From NCBI RefSeq assembly GCF_019351435.1, contig NZ_JAHWYN010000005.1, positions 223,689-287,688 on the forward strand: DNA of 64,000 nt, written 5' to 3'. The stretch comes from Flavobacterium taihuense (lineage in GTDB: Bacteria; Bacteroidota; Bacteroidia; Flavobacteriales; Flavobacteriaceae). This document shows positions 1 through 9,832 of the stretch, one piece after another (position 1 is the first letter of the stretch; each line of letters opens with the position of its first letter). The notes below the pieces were generated by a model that was not told the DNA's origin, did no database searches, and was given only the letters and a program-made list of their open reading frames with translations. A program made the position numbers and the translations under genes.

Positions 1-1
1 T

Positions 2-160
2 ATGGATGATACTGATCGTAAAGGAGAACGGGATACTCTTAACGAAATTAAAAAGCTCTTAAGTTCAAAGGAAATAAACTATTATATTGGAGAATATACG
101 GGTAATAAGATAGTTACAATAATTGCGTCTGAAAAATATAAATTTTCAATTAGTTTGTAA
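2..160 (+). CDS. C-terminal fragment of an upstream gene, possibly a methyltransferase
   Basis: An open frame enters from the left edge and stops at TAA 158-160, one base before the next ATG, so this is the last ~52 residues of a gene cut by the window. The ATG at 2 is probably internal. A DDTDRK stretch followed by a helix and two short strands resembles the C-terminal part of small SAM-dependent methyltransferases, where a DD-x-x-R segment follows the last core strand. That resemblance is weak, and the family is not established. Its tight spacing to the next gene places it in the polysaccharide operon. Confidence 0.55.
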   Translation: MDDTDRKGERDTLNEIKKLLSSKEINYYIGEYTGNKIVTIIASEKYKFSISL

Positions 161-161
161 T

Positions 162-1871
162 ATGAAATCTTTAGCACCAATAGTTTTATTTACATATAAT
201 CGTCCAAGGCATACTCAACAAGCATTGGATGCACTTGCCCAAAATAAAGAAGCCAAGGACAGTGTTTTATATGTTTTCTGTGATGGTGCTAAAGAAAATG
301 CAACTAGTGAAGATTTATTAAAAATTGAAGCCGTTAGGAGTTTAATTTATGCAGAAAATAGATTTAAAGAACTTATAATTAAGGTACAGGAAAGAAATAA
401 AGGTTTGGCTAATTCTGTTATAGATGGTGTAACAGAGGTTATAAACACTCATGGAAAAGTTATTGTTTTGGAGGATGATATTATAGTAGGGAGATATTTT
501 CTTGAATTTATGAATGGAGGACTTGTACTTTATCAGAAGGAAGAAAGAGTATATGGAATAACAGGATATTGTTTTCCTCATAAAGGTAATGTAAAAGAGG
601 GAACATATTTTTTGCCTATAATGAGTTCGTGGGGATATGGAACTTGGGCTGATAAATGGATAAAAATCAATTTTAACGGGCAAGGATTACTTGACGTAGT
701 TGAGAATAAAAAGATAAAAGATAAATTAGATTTTGGTAATTTACATTTTTATCAAATGCTCAAGGATCAGGTTTTTGGTAAAAATGATTCTTGGGCAGTA
801 AGATTTTATGTTTCGATGTTTTTAAATAAAGGTGTATTTCTTTTTCCTAAAATATCCTTGTTAAAGAATATTGGATTTGATGGCACAGGAGTGCATTGCG
901 GTTTAGATTTATCAAGAAAATATGAAGGAGGATTTGAAAATAATGTAAATATTCAAATTGATAAGAAGGAGGTTTTATTACAAAGAAACATTATCAAAAG
1001 ATTTAAAATGTCAGAGTCAAAAGCCAAAGTGAAAATAGCGATTCGTGTTAAACGAAAACTTGTTGGACTCTTTGCTCCTGAAATTATCCAGTTTATAAAA
1101 CGTAAATTAAAAGTGTCTCAAAATGAACAGGAACAGTCTTTAGCTAATTTTCCACGCTACACTAAAACAACGGTTATGTTAAAAGGTTGTGAAATTACAA
1201 TTCCTGATAGCGCGTCGTTTATTTTTATGAGTAAGGAAATTTTTAAAGAAGAGATATATAGATTTAAAACATCAAATAAAACACCTTATATTGTAGATGG
1301 TGGCGCCAATATTGGTTTGGCAACGATTTATTTAAAATTGTTATATCCCGATTCAGATATTGTTGCATTTGAGCCAGATCCCGAGATTTACAGGATATTG
1401 GATAAAAATATTAAATCGTTTAATTTTACGAATGTAAAGTTACTTCAAAAAGGACTTTGGAATGATAATACAACATTGTCATTTAAGTCAGAAGGCGCAG
1501 ATGCTGGTTTGATATCAGATCTAGACAAAACTATTTCTGCTTCTGGGACAATAGAGGTGGTTTCCCTTAGACCTTATTTAAAAAAGACCGTAGACTTCTT
1601 AAAGCTGGACATAGAAGGTGCAGAGACTGTTGTTCTGAAAGATATTGAGGAAGATCTGGGTAAAGTTCAAAGAATTTTTGTTGAATATCATTCTTTTGTT
1701 GGTCAGTCGCAGTCGTTAAACGAAATTATTGAAATTCTAACAAAAGCCGAGTTTAGGCTTTATATGTCAATTCCAGGAAATAACTCTTTGAATTCCCCTT
1801 TAATGGGTTTAGGGAATTATAATAATATGGATTTTCAATTAAATATATTTGGATATAAAGAGGATAAATAG
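162..1871 (+). CDS. Bifunctional glycosyltransferase / FkbM-family methyltransferase
   Basis: Two domains in one 569-residue protein. Residues ~1-250 are a GT-A-type glycosyltransferase: an N-terminal strand with FTYNRP, a DGAKE segment, and LEDDI near residues 103-107 as the likely metal-binding acidic motif. Residues ~360-560 are an FkbM-type SAM methyltransferase, with VDGGANIG (~378) as the SAM-binding loop, FEPDPE (~403) and LDIEGAE (~482). The chosen ATG at 162 begins immediately before the conserved first strand; the frame stays open upstream to a TTG at 123, but that would overlap the previous gene. Likely role: transfer of a sugar that is then O-methylated, in surface glycan synthesis. 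Substrates are unknown. Confidence 0.85.
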   Translation: MKSLAPIVLFTYNRPRHTQQALDALAQNKEAKDSVLYVFCDGAKENATSEDLLKIEAVRSLIYAENRFKELIIKVQERNKGLANSVIDGVTEVINTHGKVIVLEDDIIVGRYFLEFMNGGLVLYQKEERVYGITGYCFPHKGNVKEGTYFLPIMSSWGYGTWADKWIKINFNGQGLLDVVENKKIKDKLDFGNLHFYQMLKDQVFGKNDSWAVRFYVSMFLNKGVFLFPKISLLKNIGFDGTGVHCGLDLSRKYEGGFENNVNIQIDKKEVLLQRNIIKRFKMSESKAKVKIAIRVKRKLVGLFAPEIIQFIKRKLKVSQNEQEQSLANFPRYTKTTVMLKGCEITIPDSASFIFMSKEIFKEEIYRFKTSNKTPYIVDGGANIGLATIYLKLLYPDSDIVAFEPDPEIYRILDKNIKSFNFTNVKLLQKGLWNDNTTLSFKSEGADAGLISDLDKTISASGTIEVVSLRPYLKKTVDFLKLDIEGAETVVLKDIEEDLGKVQRIFVEYHSFVGQSQSLNEIIEILTKAEFRLYMSIPGNNSLNSPLMGLGNYNNMDFQLNIFGYKEDK

Positions 1872-1911
1872 TTTAATTAAAATTCTTTCTTAATAAGGAA
1901 AAAAAACATAT

Positions 1912-2754
1912 ATGAAATTACTTAATTTAGGTTGCGGTAATGCATACCATAAGGATTGGTTAAACATTGATTTTGTTTCAAACAACGGGTATGTTGCCGC
2001 ACATAATCTTTTGAATGGCATTCCGATTAAAGACAATGATGTAGATGTTGTTTATCATTCCCATGTATTGGAGCATTTTTCTAAAAGTGATGGTTTTCGT
2101 TTTATTGAAGAATGTTATCGTGTTTTAAATACAAATGGGATAATCAGAATTGCTGTCCCAGATTTAGAAATTATTGTGAAAGAATATTTGATGAATCTTC
2201 AATTGGCACTAGAGGGAAATATTGTAGCTACGAACAATTATGAATGGATTAAATTGGAATTATTTGATCAAATGGTGAGGAATGAAAGTGGTGGTGACAT
2301 GAAAGATTATTTATATCAACCCATTATGAAAAATGAAGAGTACGTTTTTAAACGCATAGGTTCAGAAGGGAAAATAATTAGAGATTCATTTTTGAATAAA
2401 CAGATTGTTAAGAATAAACAGATACGATCAAATGGATCTATTTTTAAATCACTGTTGAAAAAAGGGAAAGCTATTATTGTTAAAATAAGTATTAGAGAGC
2501 GAAAAAAAACTTTAACGGAACAAGAATCTAAAGCATTGAAAATTGGACAATTTAGACTTGGTGGTGAAATACATCAGTGGATGTATGATCGTTATTCATT
2601 GTCGAAACTTTTAAGTCAAGTAGGTTTTACAGAAATAAAAGTTTGTAGTGCGTTTGAAAGTGAAATCCAAAATTGGGGTACTTATCAACTGGATGTAATT
2701 AACGGAGAGGTTAGAAAGCCTGATTCCCTATTCATAGAAGCAAAGAAGTTATGA
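1912..2754 (+). CDS. Class I SAM-dependent methyltransferase
   Basis: A 280-residue protein starting directly with the SAM-binding strand (LNLGCGN, residues 4-10), then NIDFV as the acidic strand-2 position and VVYHSHVLEHF as the post-motif typical of Methyltransf_11 proteins. RVLNTNGIIRIAVPD is the usual strand-5 region. A central insertion (~residues 95-200) rich in charged residues is not part of the core fold. It ends in an ATGA overlap with the next glycosyltransferase, so the two are translationally coupled. Probable role is methylation of a sugar or lipid-linked glycan; the acceptor cannot be read from sequence. Confidence 0.8.
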   Translation: MKLLNLGCGNAYHKDWLNIDFVSNNGYVAAHNLLNGIPIKDNDVDVVYHSHVLEHFSKSDGFRFIEECYRVLNTNGIIRIAVPDLEIIVKEYLMNLQLALEGNIVATNNYEWIKLELFDQMVRNESGGDMKDYLYQPIMKNEEYVFKRIGSEGKIIRDSFLNKQIVKNKQIRSNGSIFKSLLKKGKAIIVKISIRERKKTLTEQESKALKIGQFRLGGEIHQWMYDRYSLSKLLSQVGFTEIKVCSAFESEIQNWGTYQLDVINGEVRKPDSLFIEAKKL

Positions 2755-4046
2755 ATGTTCTTTTAGTTAATACATACGACAAAGGTGGTGCGGCTAATTC
2801 TTGTAAGCGTTTGCATATGGGACTCCTTGCAAAAGGAATAACTTCAAATGTGCTGCTTAGATTTAAGCAAAATAATTGGCCAAAATCGTTATGCTTTAAG
2901 CAACCACAAAAAAAGCGTGCTTTTCTTGATAAAGTTGCAAATAAAGCACAACGAATTTTAAGAGAGTTAAAACTGTATTCGGATATTGATGGATCTAAAA
3001 GAAAGCATCAGCATTTTTTAAGCCAAAGGAACCGAAATTTGGAAATGTTTAGTTTCCCTAATTCAGATTGTGATATTACTCAGTCTGAATTTTATAAGGA
3101 AGCGGATATCATTAATTTGCATTGGGTAGCAAACTACTTGGATTATAAAACTTTTTTTGAAAGCAATAAAAAGCCGGTAGTTTGGACTTTACATGATATG
3201 AATCCGTTTACAGGGGGAGAACATTATCTTGAAGAGTTTTTAGGAATTGATGCGGCTGGGTATCCCATAAAAAGAAATTTATCTGACGAAGAAATTAAAA
3301 TTGGCAACGAAAACTTTGGCATTAAAAAGGAAGTACTTTCAAAGGTCTCAAATTTGACAGTTGTTACTCCTTCAGAATGGTTGGCAAAAGAAGCAAGAGA
3401 AAGTGAAGTTTTCAAAAACGTAAAAGTTCATTGTATTCCTTACGGATTAGATACTTCAATATATGCACCAAGGGATAAAAAATATTCGAGAGACTTGTTT
3501 GGTATTCCGGAAGGTAAGAAAGTTGTTTTGTTTGTAGCCGATTCAATATCAAATAATAGGAAAGGATTTGTTTTCTTAAAAAGAGCCTTTGAGCAATTGT
3601 CAGATTCAAATCTAGTGTTATGTGCGATAGGCAATAAAAATACTGATTTGTCTTCGGTTGAAAATGCGTACGAGTTGGGACCTATTTTTGATGAACGATT
3701 AATGAGTATCGCTTATTCAGCAGCTGATGTATTCGTGATTCCTTCCTTAATGGATAATTTGCCAAATACCGTTCTAGAATCCTTAGTCTGTGGCACGCCG
3801 GTAATTGGATTTCCAGTTGGGGGAATTTTTGATATGATTCAAGATGGCGAAAATGGTTTTATTACTGAAGAAATAAGTGTTAATTCACTTGTTGAAACTT
3901 TGCAAAAGTTTTTAGAGAATCCAAGTTGTTTTGATAATGTTTCGATTCGGGAAAACGCAATTAAAAAGTATGATCAGTCCGTGCAATCAAAAAAATATAT
4001 TGATTTGTTTAATACTATTTTGAAATCTGCCGAAAATAAAATTTAA
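2751..4046 (+). CDS. GT4-family glycosyltransferase
   Basis: A 431-residue GT-B-fold protein. The N-terminal half opens with a nucleotide-fold strand and a KGGAANS glycine-rich loop, followed by NLHWV and TLHDMNPF typical of family GT4 enzymes of the WcaI/WcaL kind. The C-terminal donor-binding half has a VFVIPSLMDN segment and the E-x7-E region around VLESLVCGTPVIGF. It overlaps the preceding methyltransferase by four bases. Expected to add a hexose or similar sugar from a nucleotide donor to a lipid-linked oligosaccharide on the cytoplasmic face of the inner membrane. Donor and linkage are unknown. Confidence 0.88.
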   Translation: MNVLLVNTYDKGGAANSCKRLHMGLLAKGITSNVLLRFKQNNWPKSLCFKQPQKKRAFLDKVANKAQRILRELKLYSDIDGSKRKHQHFLSQRNRNLEMFSFPNSDCDITQSEFYKEADIINLHWVANYLDYKTFFESNKKPVVWTLHDMNPFTGGEHYLEEFLGIDAAGYPIKRNLSDEEIKIGNENFGIKKEVLSKVSNLTVVTPSEWLAKEARESEVFKNVKVHCIPYGLDTSIYAPRDKKYSRDLFGIPEGKKVVLFVADSISNNRKGFVFLKRAFEQLSDSNLVLCAIGNKNTDLSSVENAYELGPIFDERLMSIAYSAADVFVIPSLMDNLPNTVLESLVCGTPVIGFPVGGIFDMIQDGENGFITEEISVNSLVETLQKFLENPSCFDNVSIRENAIKKYDQSVQSKKYIDLFNTILKSAENKI

Positions 4047-4051
4047 AAATA

Positions 4052-4900
4052 ATGTCCAAAATTTCCATAATCACCATCAACTACAATAACCTCGAGGGAT
4101 TGAAAAGAACCGTAGAGAGTGTTGTTAATCAAACTTGGCAAGAATTCGAGTATATTGTTATTGATGGAGGGAGTACAGATGGGAGTAGGGAATTTATGGA
4201 AAACCATTGTCAAGACTTTGATTGCTGGTTAAGTGAGTCTGATACAGGAATTTACAATGCAATGAACAAAGGAATTGCGAAAGCGAAAGGTGAGTATTTG
4301 TTGTTTTTGAATAGTGGGGATTGGTTATGTAATGAAAAAGTAATTGAAAGTGTTTTTTTTTACATGACTAATTTTGATTTGTATTATGGGAATTTGGTTA
4401 AAGTTTATCCTAATAATGAGAAGGTAATTGATAAAGGGGTTAATGGTATTCCTATTTCGTTAAATACTTTTGTGAAAGGGACATTAAACCATGGCTCCTC
4501 TTTTATTAAAAAAGAACTTTTTTTGAAGTATGGATTGTATGATGAAACGCTAAAAATTGTTTCCGATTGGAAATTTTTTTTAATTGCTTTGGGTTTAAAT
4601 AACTCTAGGGTTAAATATCTTGATATTGAAATTTCTTTTTTTAATATGGATGGGATAAGTAATAGCAATTTAAAATTGCGAAATGAAGAGAGAGCAAATG
4701 TATTAAAAGAAGTCGTACCCATCCCAATATTAAGAGATAATGATATTTTGAACCAGTTTCAACAATTAATAGATCCGAATCAATTTCAAGTATTAACAGC
4801 ATTGCATTTTTCTTCATTATTTAAAAAAATGAATTTAATATGGTTTAAAGTTTTGTTTTTTTTTATGCGTGTTAACAATAAGTTTTTAAATAAGAGTTAA
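4052..4900 (+). CDS. GT2-family glycosyltransferase
   Basis: 282 residues with a canonical GT2 (GT-A) start, SIITINYNN, then VIDGGSTDG as the first acidic motif. The usual DxD is represented by LNSGD, as in many WcaA/WcaE-like capsule enzymes. SDWKFF in the second half matches the catalytic-base region of the family. The C-terminus is hydrophobic and basic, compatible with peripheral membrane attachment. It follows the GT4 gene after five bases and precedes another GT2 gene after two. Confidence 0.87.
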   Translation: MSKISIITINYNNLEGLKRTVESVVNQTWQEFEYIVIDGGSTDGSREFMENHCQDFDCWLSESDTGIYNAMNKGIAKAKGEYLLFLNSGDWLCNEKVIESVFFYMTNFDLYYGNLVKVYPNNEKVIDKGVNGIPISLNTFVKGTLNHGSSFIKKELFLKYGLYDETLKIVSDWKFFLIALGLNNSRVKYLDIEISFFNMDGISNSNLKLRNEERANVLKEVVPIPILRDNDILNQFQQLIDPNQFQVLTALHFSSLFKKMNLIWFKVLFFFMRVNNKFLNKS

Positions 4901-4902
4901 TC

Positions 4903-5871
4903 ATGGAGATTCCTTTAGTGAGTATTATTATACCAGCGTATAATTCCAAAGCTTTTATTGAAGAAACTATTGAAAGCGCATTACAACAAACGTATAACAA
5001 TATTGAAATAATTTTGGTTAATGATGGTTCTACTGATGGTATAGAGGAATTGTTTGGTGGGTTTCAAAGGCAAGGTGTTCTTTGTTTTACAATTGAGAAC
5101 TCAGGAGCTTCAAATGCTCGTAATTTTGGATTTTTGAAGTCTCAAGGTGCCTTTATACAATATTTGGATGCTGATGATTTACTACATCCTCATAAGATAG
5201 CAAAGCAAATAGAATCAATGCGTAAAAATAATGCTACTATTTGTTTTTCAAAATGGGTTATGTTTGAGAATCATATAGAAGATTCTCAGATGTTTAAGTT
5301 TTCTAAAGTGAATTATTTGAATCCTAAAAACGGAAAAGAATTGTTGTTTAGTTTTGGAATGGAGAATTGGTTTGTTCCGCCAATTTCATGGCTTACTAGC
5401 AGAAATCTTATAGAAAAAGCGGGTTTATGGAATGTTGAGATTAGTAATAATGATGATGGGGAATTTTTCTTCCGTGTTTTATACAATGCGGAGAAAGTAA
5501 TTTGTATTGATGAGGTTTATAGTTATTATCGAGTTTTAGAGACTAACAGTTTAAGCAAATTGAATTCTACGACAAAAATAAATTCTGCTTATACCAGTTA
5601 TCGACTGATAGAAGAATTATTGTTAAATAATTATCACAAAGAATTAATGTGTTACCCAAAGCGACTTTATTATACTCATTATTTAATGATAAGGAATGAT
5701 TTTCCAGAATTGGCAAAGCGTTCTGCAAAGGCTTTTGACCAATTGCGAACTGATTGTTTTTTAAGTCGGAAAAAAAAATATTGGATTATAATTAATTGGT
5801 TTGGACTGTATAAAGGTACATTGATATATGATTTTGTACTTAAAGTGTTATTTAATATTAAAAGAATATAG
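4903..5871 (+). CDS. GT2-family glycosyltransferase
   Basis: 322 residues. Residues 1-~110 carry the GT2 signature: SIIIPAYNS, VNDGSTDG and LDADDLL as the metal-binding motif. The NNDDGEFFFRVL segment is the expected catalytic-base region. The remaining ~100 residues are basic and aromatic-rich and not diagnostic. It starts two bases after the preceding stop. A 60-bp gap follows, the first small break in the operon. Acceptor specificity is unknown. Confidence 0.87.
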   Translation: MEIPLVSIIIPAYNSKAFIEETIESALQQTYNNIEIILVNDGSTDGIEELFGGFQRQGVLCFTIENSGASNARNFGFLKSQGAFIQYLDADDLLHPHKIAKQIESMRKNNATICFSKWVMFENHIEDSQMFKFSKVNYLNPKNGKELLFSFGMENWFVPPISWLTSRNLIEKAGLWNVEISNNDDGEFFFRVLYNAEKVICIDEVYSYYRVLETNSLSKLNSTTKINSAYTSYRLIEELLLNNYHKELMCYPKRLYYTHYLMIRNDFPELAKRSAKAFDQLRTDCFLSRKKKYWIIINWFGLYKGTLIYDFVLKVLFNIKRI

Positions 5872-5931
5872 GTTGTCATTTTTTATAGAACCAATGTGAT
5901 TGATAATAACTTTAAATTATACAAATAGTTT

Positions 5932-7155
5932 ATGTCTCCAAAATCTATAATATTTCAAACTAGTAGCTTTCCTATAGCTTCTGAGACTTTTATAGTGTCG
6001 AATATCATTGCATCAATAGAGAAAGGATATGATGTTGTTATTATGACCAAAACAAAAAATAAAATTGGAGACTCATCACAAGCAGAGTTGTTGTGTAAAT
6101 ACAAACTCTTAGAAAAAACGGTAGTACTTAAACAGCCTACAAAAAAGTACAAACGTTTATTATTTGGTTTTTTTTGTATGTTGCATCCAATTATATTGTT
6201 TTATTTTATCAAGCACTGTTGGCAAAATGGGACTTGGAAATTCAATCTACTTTATAAACTTCACCATTATTTGCCATATCGAAAAGCGGATGTTTTCCAT
6301 GTTCATTTTGCAGTCGCTGCCGATGAACTTCCAGTATTGAAGCAAATGGGGTTTTTAAAATCTAAATTATTGGTAACCTTTCACGGATATGATGCTTTCT
6401 TTAGGGATAATTTTGAACAAGAACTATTAAAGAATAGATATAGTTTGCTTTTTCAATTTGCTGATAGGATAACTGTAAATACTCCTTTTTTGCTAAATAA
6501 GGTTTTGGCGTTAGGTTGTTTGTTGTCGAAATTAGCCATAGTTCCAGTAGGGGTAAATCTTGAATTTTTTTCACCGAAAAACTACCCTAAACAAATAATA
6601 TCAGGTCAAGAGTTACAATTAGTCAGTGTCGGACGGGTTGTTGATTTAAAAGGTCATGAATATGGTATTCGAGCGGTGAAATTGCTTGTTCATAGCGGAT
6701 ATTCAGTTTTTTATACTATTATAGGAGAAGGAGTATTGCTAGAAAAACTCAAATTATTGGTTAAAAATCTGCAATTAGAATCCTACGTTGCGTTTTTTGG
6801 AAAAGGGAGCCAAGAAGAAATTCGAGAAGTCTATGAAAATTCCCATATTTTTTTAATGACTTCGATTATGGATGCCACAGGAAGGGAAGAAGCACAAGGG
6901 ATTGTTACTGCAGAAGCACAGTCAATGGGGCTACCAATAGTTGGATTTGAAAGTGGAGGTGTTCCATTTACTATTTCTGAAAGAACGGGCATTTTAGTTG
7001 CGCAAAAAGATATCGTTTCTTTGGCAAATAATATTGAGAAATTGATAAAAAATAATAAAAAATATGTGCAGATGAGTAATGATGCTAGGATATGGGTTAC
7101 GGAAAATTTCGATATTTCTAATATGATTAACAGTTATTATAGTGGTATAATTTAA
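5932..7155 (+). CDS. GT4-family glycosyltransferase (WcaL-like)
   Basis: A 407-residue GT-B enzyme. FPIASETFI at the N-terminus, VFHVHFA and TFHGYDAFF in the acceptor half, and VGRVVDLKGHEYG plus an E-x7-E region (GIVTAEAQSMGLP) in the donor half give a pattern close to colanic-acid transferases of the WcaL/AmsK type. The match is by motif, not alignment. It should act at the cytoplasmic membrane during repeat-unit assembly. It is followed after ten bases by a GT2 gene. Confidence 0.87.
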   Translation: MSPKSIIFQTSSFPIASETFIVSNIIASIEKGYDVVIMTKTKNKIGDSSQAELLCKYKLLEKTVVLKQPTKKYKRLLFGFFCMLHPIILFYFIKHCWQNGTWKFNLLYKLHHYLPYRKADVFHVHFAVAADELPVLKQMGFLKSKLLVTFHGYDAFFRDNFEQELLKNRYSLLFQFADRITVNTPFLLNKVLALGCLLSKLAIVPVGVNLEFFSPKNYPKQIISGQELQLVSVGRVVDLKGHEYGIRAVKLLVHSGYSVFYTIIGEGVLLEKLKLLVKNLQLESYVAFFGKGSQEEIREVYENSHIFLMTSIMDATGREEAQGIVTAEAQSMGLPIVGFESGGVPFTISERTGILVAQKDIVSLANNIEKLIKNNKKYVQMSNDARIWVTENFDISNMINSYYSGII

Positions 7156-7165
7156 CAAAATTGGA

Positions 7166-8152
7166 ATGGATAATCCGTTAATTTCTATAATTATCCCTAC
7201 TTTCAATAGAGTTCTTTTGATAAGAGAAACTCTTGATAGTATTTTGGTACAAGGTTATGCTAATTGGGAATGTATTATTGTAGATGATGGGTCTACTGAT
7301 GATACTATGGCTTTAGTGGAAGAATATTTGAAAAAGAACAGTCAATTTAAATACTATCTGCGACCTGAAAATCGTCCAAAAGGTGCGAATGCCTGTCGTA
7401 ATTACGGATTTGAAAGAAGTAAAGGTGAATTTATAATGTTTGTAGATTCAGATGATATTTGTGAACCTTTTTGTTTAGCGGAACGAATGGCTTTAATGAC
7501 AAAAGACTGGTCCATTGATTTATTAATACGAGATACTTCTTTACTTATTGATGGCAAAAAACAATTGTTTTCCATTAATAAAGACCCAAAAAACATCAAT
7601 ATAGAAAATTATTTGAGGATGTTTTTGAGGTATGAGATTCCTTGGCATACTATGGGTTCTTGCTATAAAAGGTATATTCTTGAAAATTGTAGATTTGATG
7701 AAAATTTAAAACGATTTCAGGATGTTAGTTTTAATATAAAAGTACTTTCACGATTGAATCAACTTAAAATCAGTAGGGATTATAACATTGATAGTTACTA
7801 CAGAGTAGATGAAGATAAGGTTTTGAAGGGAAATTTTATAGCTAATATGTTAGATTCACTACTCGTGTTATATGAAATACATGTAGATTTTTTCAAGAAT
7901 AAAAACTACGCATCTGATTTAAGAAAGTTTAGTTGTAAGATTATTTTGGAATACGTTATGCCATATTTTTATCAAAATAAGAAAGAGTCCAATAAGATTT
8001 TTGTTTGGTCTATAAAGTCAACATTATATACTCTAAAGCAAAAAAGAGAATTATTATTATTAATGTTTTTTTTAAATTTCAAATTGTTTAAAATTAAAGG
8101 AATAGGGATGAATGCATTTCGAAATAAGTTTAAAAGAATTGTAAACGAATAA
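7166..8152 (+). CDS. GT2-family glycosyltransferase
   Basis: 328 residues. The N-terminal GT-A core shows SIIIPTFNR, VDDGSTDDT and VDSDDIC, the standard GT2 nucleotide and metal motifs. RFQDVSFN lies in the catalytic-base region. The last ~80 residues are basic and hydrophobic and may contact the membrane. It is one of four consecutive GT2-type genes here (to 10,903), consistent with sequential sugar additions. Exact donor unknown. Confidence 0.87.
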   Translation: MDNPLISIIIPTFNRVLLIRETLDSILVQGYANWECIIVDDGSTDDTMALVEEYLKKNSQFKYYLRPENRPKGANACRNYGFERSKGEFIMFVDSDDICEPFCLAERMALMTKDWSIDLLIRDTSLLIDGKKQLFSINKDPKNINIENYLRMFLRYEIPWHTMGSCYKRYILENCRFDENLKRFQDVSFNIKVLSRLNQLKISRDYNIDSYYRVDEDKVLKGNFIANMLDSLLVLYEIHVDFFKNKNYASDLRKFSCKIILEYVMPYFYQNKKESNKIFVWSIKSTLYTLKQKRELLLLMFFLNFKLFKIKGIGMNAFRNKFKRIVNE

Positions 8153-8177
8153 TGTTTACCCACTAAGTACAATATTT

Positions 8178-9026
8178 ATGTTAGAAAAACCATTAGTTTC
8201 CATTATTGTCCCCTGTTATAAACAAGCTCATTTTTTGTCAGAAACATTGCATTCAGTATTGGATCAAACTTATGATAATTGGGAATGTATTATTGTAAAC
8301 GATGGTAGCCCAGATAATACTGAAGAAGTGGCCACTAAATGGTGTGAAAAGGATAATAGATTTAAATATTTAAAGAAAACAAACGGAGGATTATCTAGTG
8401 CTAGAAATGCTGGTATAACAATAAGTAGCGGAGCTTTGATATTACCTTTGGATTCTGATGATATATTAAATTCTAATTATTTAAGGAGGCTTGTTCCTGA
8501 ATTGATTCATGATGATGCTTTGGCGATTGTATCTTGCTATAGGGAGTTTTTTAGAGACAAAAAAGAAAATATTTTTTATCAGGAAAAAGCATCAGGCAGT
8601 ACCTATCATCATTTGATGTATGAAAACATTATGATGCCTAGCTCATTGTTTCGTAAAAAGTGTTGGGAAGAGGTAGGTGGGTATGATGAGGAAATGAAAT
8701 TTGGTTTTGAAGATTGGGAGTTTTGGATTTCAATCACAAAACGAGGGTGGAAATATAAGTTTGTTGAGGAGTTTTTATTTTACTACAGAAAATCAAAAAA
8801 CTCAATGTTAATTGATACCTTAAAGAATCATGTAGAAAACAATATAGAATACGTGTTTAAGAAACATAAAGAAATTTATATTGAGCACTATGACATGACT
8901 CTTTTCTATTTTATTTTTTTGATAAAAAGGCATCGTTCAAGTGAAATGAAAATTAAAAATTCGCTAGAATACAAGATTGCTAAAATAATAGCCAAACCGA
9001 TTAGGTTTTTGAAAAGTATCTTTTAA
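8178..9026 (+). CDS. GT2-family glycosyltransferase
   Basis: 282 residues with SIIVPCYKQ, VNDGSPDNT and LDSDDIL, a complete GT2 core, and GFEDWEFW as the ED catalytic-base motif. The ATG at 8178 lies directly before the first conserved strand. It sits between two other GT2 genes with gaps of 25 and 14 bases. Likely adds one residue of the surface polysaccharide repeat. No membrane helix is obvious. Confidence 0.88.
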   Translation: MLEKPLVSIIVPCYKQAHFLSETLHSVLDQTYDNWECIIVNDGSPDNTEEVATKWCEKDNRFKYLKKTNGGLSSARNAGITISSGALILPLDSDDILNSNYLRRLVPELIHDDALAIVSCYREFFRDKKENIFYQEKASGSTYHHLMYENIMMPSSLFRKKCWEEVGGYDEEMKFGFEDWEFWISITKRGWKYKFVEEFLFYYRKSKNSMLIDTLKNHVENNIEYVFKKHKEIYIEHYDMTLFYFIFLIKRHRSSEMKIKNSLEYKIAKIIAKPIRFLKSIF

Positions 9027-9040
9027 AGCAAAAATTCCTT

Positions 9041-9823
9041 ATGATTTCAGTAGTAATAAGAAACAAAAATCAAGACGATGCACTTACTTTTTTGTTAAAA
9101 AATTTGACAGAAAGATATAGTGATGATATTGAGGAAATAATTGTACTGGATAATTTATCAACAGATCAAAGCCAAAAAAGAGCGGAAAAATACGGGGCTA
9201 AATTTGTAAGTATTGCAAATTTTAGTTACGGAGGGAGTGCTAATAGGGCGGCGAGTGAAGCAAGTCAGCCTATAGTTGTTATTTTTAGTGCGCATTCTTA
9301 TCCCGTTAGTCATGATTTTTTCAAATTGATACTTAGAAAATTTGAGGAGAATTTCAATCTTGCAGGATTAAGATGTTTGCATAGTTCGAACGACTTTAGA
9401 GGGTTTATAAACAATGTTAAATCGAAAGATGATCCTAATAAAGCGGGGCTTATTTTTTCAGGTTCAGCATTTAGCAAAAAAGTTTGGGAAAAACACCCAT
9501 TTCGAGAAGATGTGGCTACATTTGAGGACAAAGAATGGACCAAAAGAGTTTTAAAAGAAGGATATGACATTGAATTTGTTGCTTCTATATTTCATTATGA
9601 AATAAAAAGAACCCCACGGCAAAATTTCTTTAGATTTAAAAATGATGTAATTGGGAATTATCAACTTTGGCATCAAGACTTAAGTTTGTTAAGTGTTTTC
9701 AAAGGTTTTATAAAATCGATTTGCATATTGTTAAAGAATTTTTTTGTTGGTTTTTGGTATGTTTTATTGAGATTTTTCTTCATGATAAGATTTGTTTTTA
9801 ATGATAAACCTGAAAAATTTTAA
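9041..9823 (+). CDS. GT2-family glycosyltransferase
   Basis: 260 residues. The protein begins MISVVIRNKNQ, then VLDNLSTDQS, a GT2 first motif with an Asp-Asn variation. The DxD position reads FSAHSYP, which lacks the usual paired aspartates, as seen in some rhamnosyltransferase-like GT2 members. FEDKEWTKRVL supplies the ED base motif. The C-terminal ~40 residues are strongly hydrophobic, with a likely membrane-associated helix. Whether the divergent DxD is metal-independent cannot be judged here. Confidence 0.8.
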   Translation: MISVVIRNKNQDDALTFLLKNLTERYSDDIEEIIVLDNLSTDQSQKRAEKYGAKFVSIANFSYGGSANRAASEASQPIVVIFSAHSYPVSHDFFKLILRKFEENFNLAGLRCLHSSNDFRGFINNVKSKDDPNKAGLIFSGSAFSKKVWEKHPFREDVATFEDKEWTKRVLKEGYDIEFVASIFHYEIKRTPRQNFFRFKNDVIGNYQLWHQDLSLLSVFKGFIKSICILLKNFFVGFWYVLLRFFFMIRFVFNDKPEKF

Positions 9824-9832
9824 CTATTTATA

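Noticed and set aside
5872..5931. The 60-bp gap as an internal promoter of the glycan operon.
   Set aside because: TAACTTTA at 5,907 resembles a -7 element, but no TTG lies at the right distance upstream.
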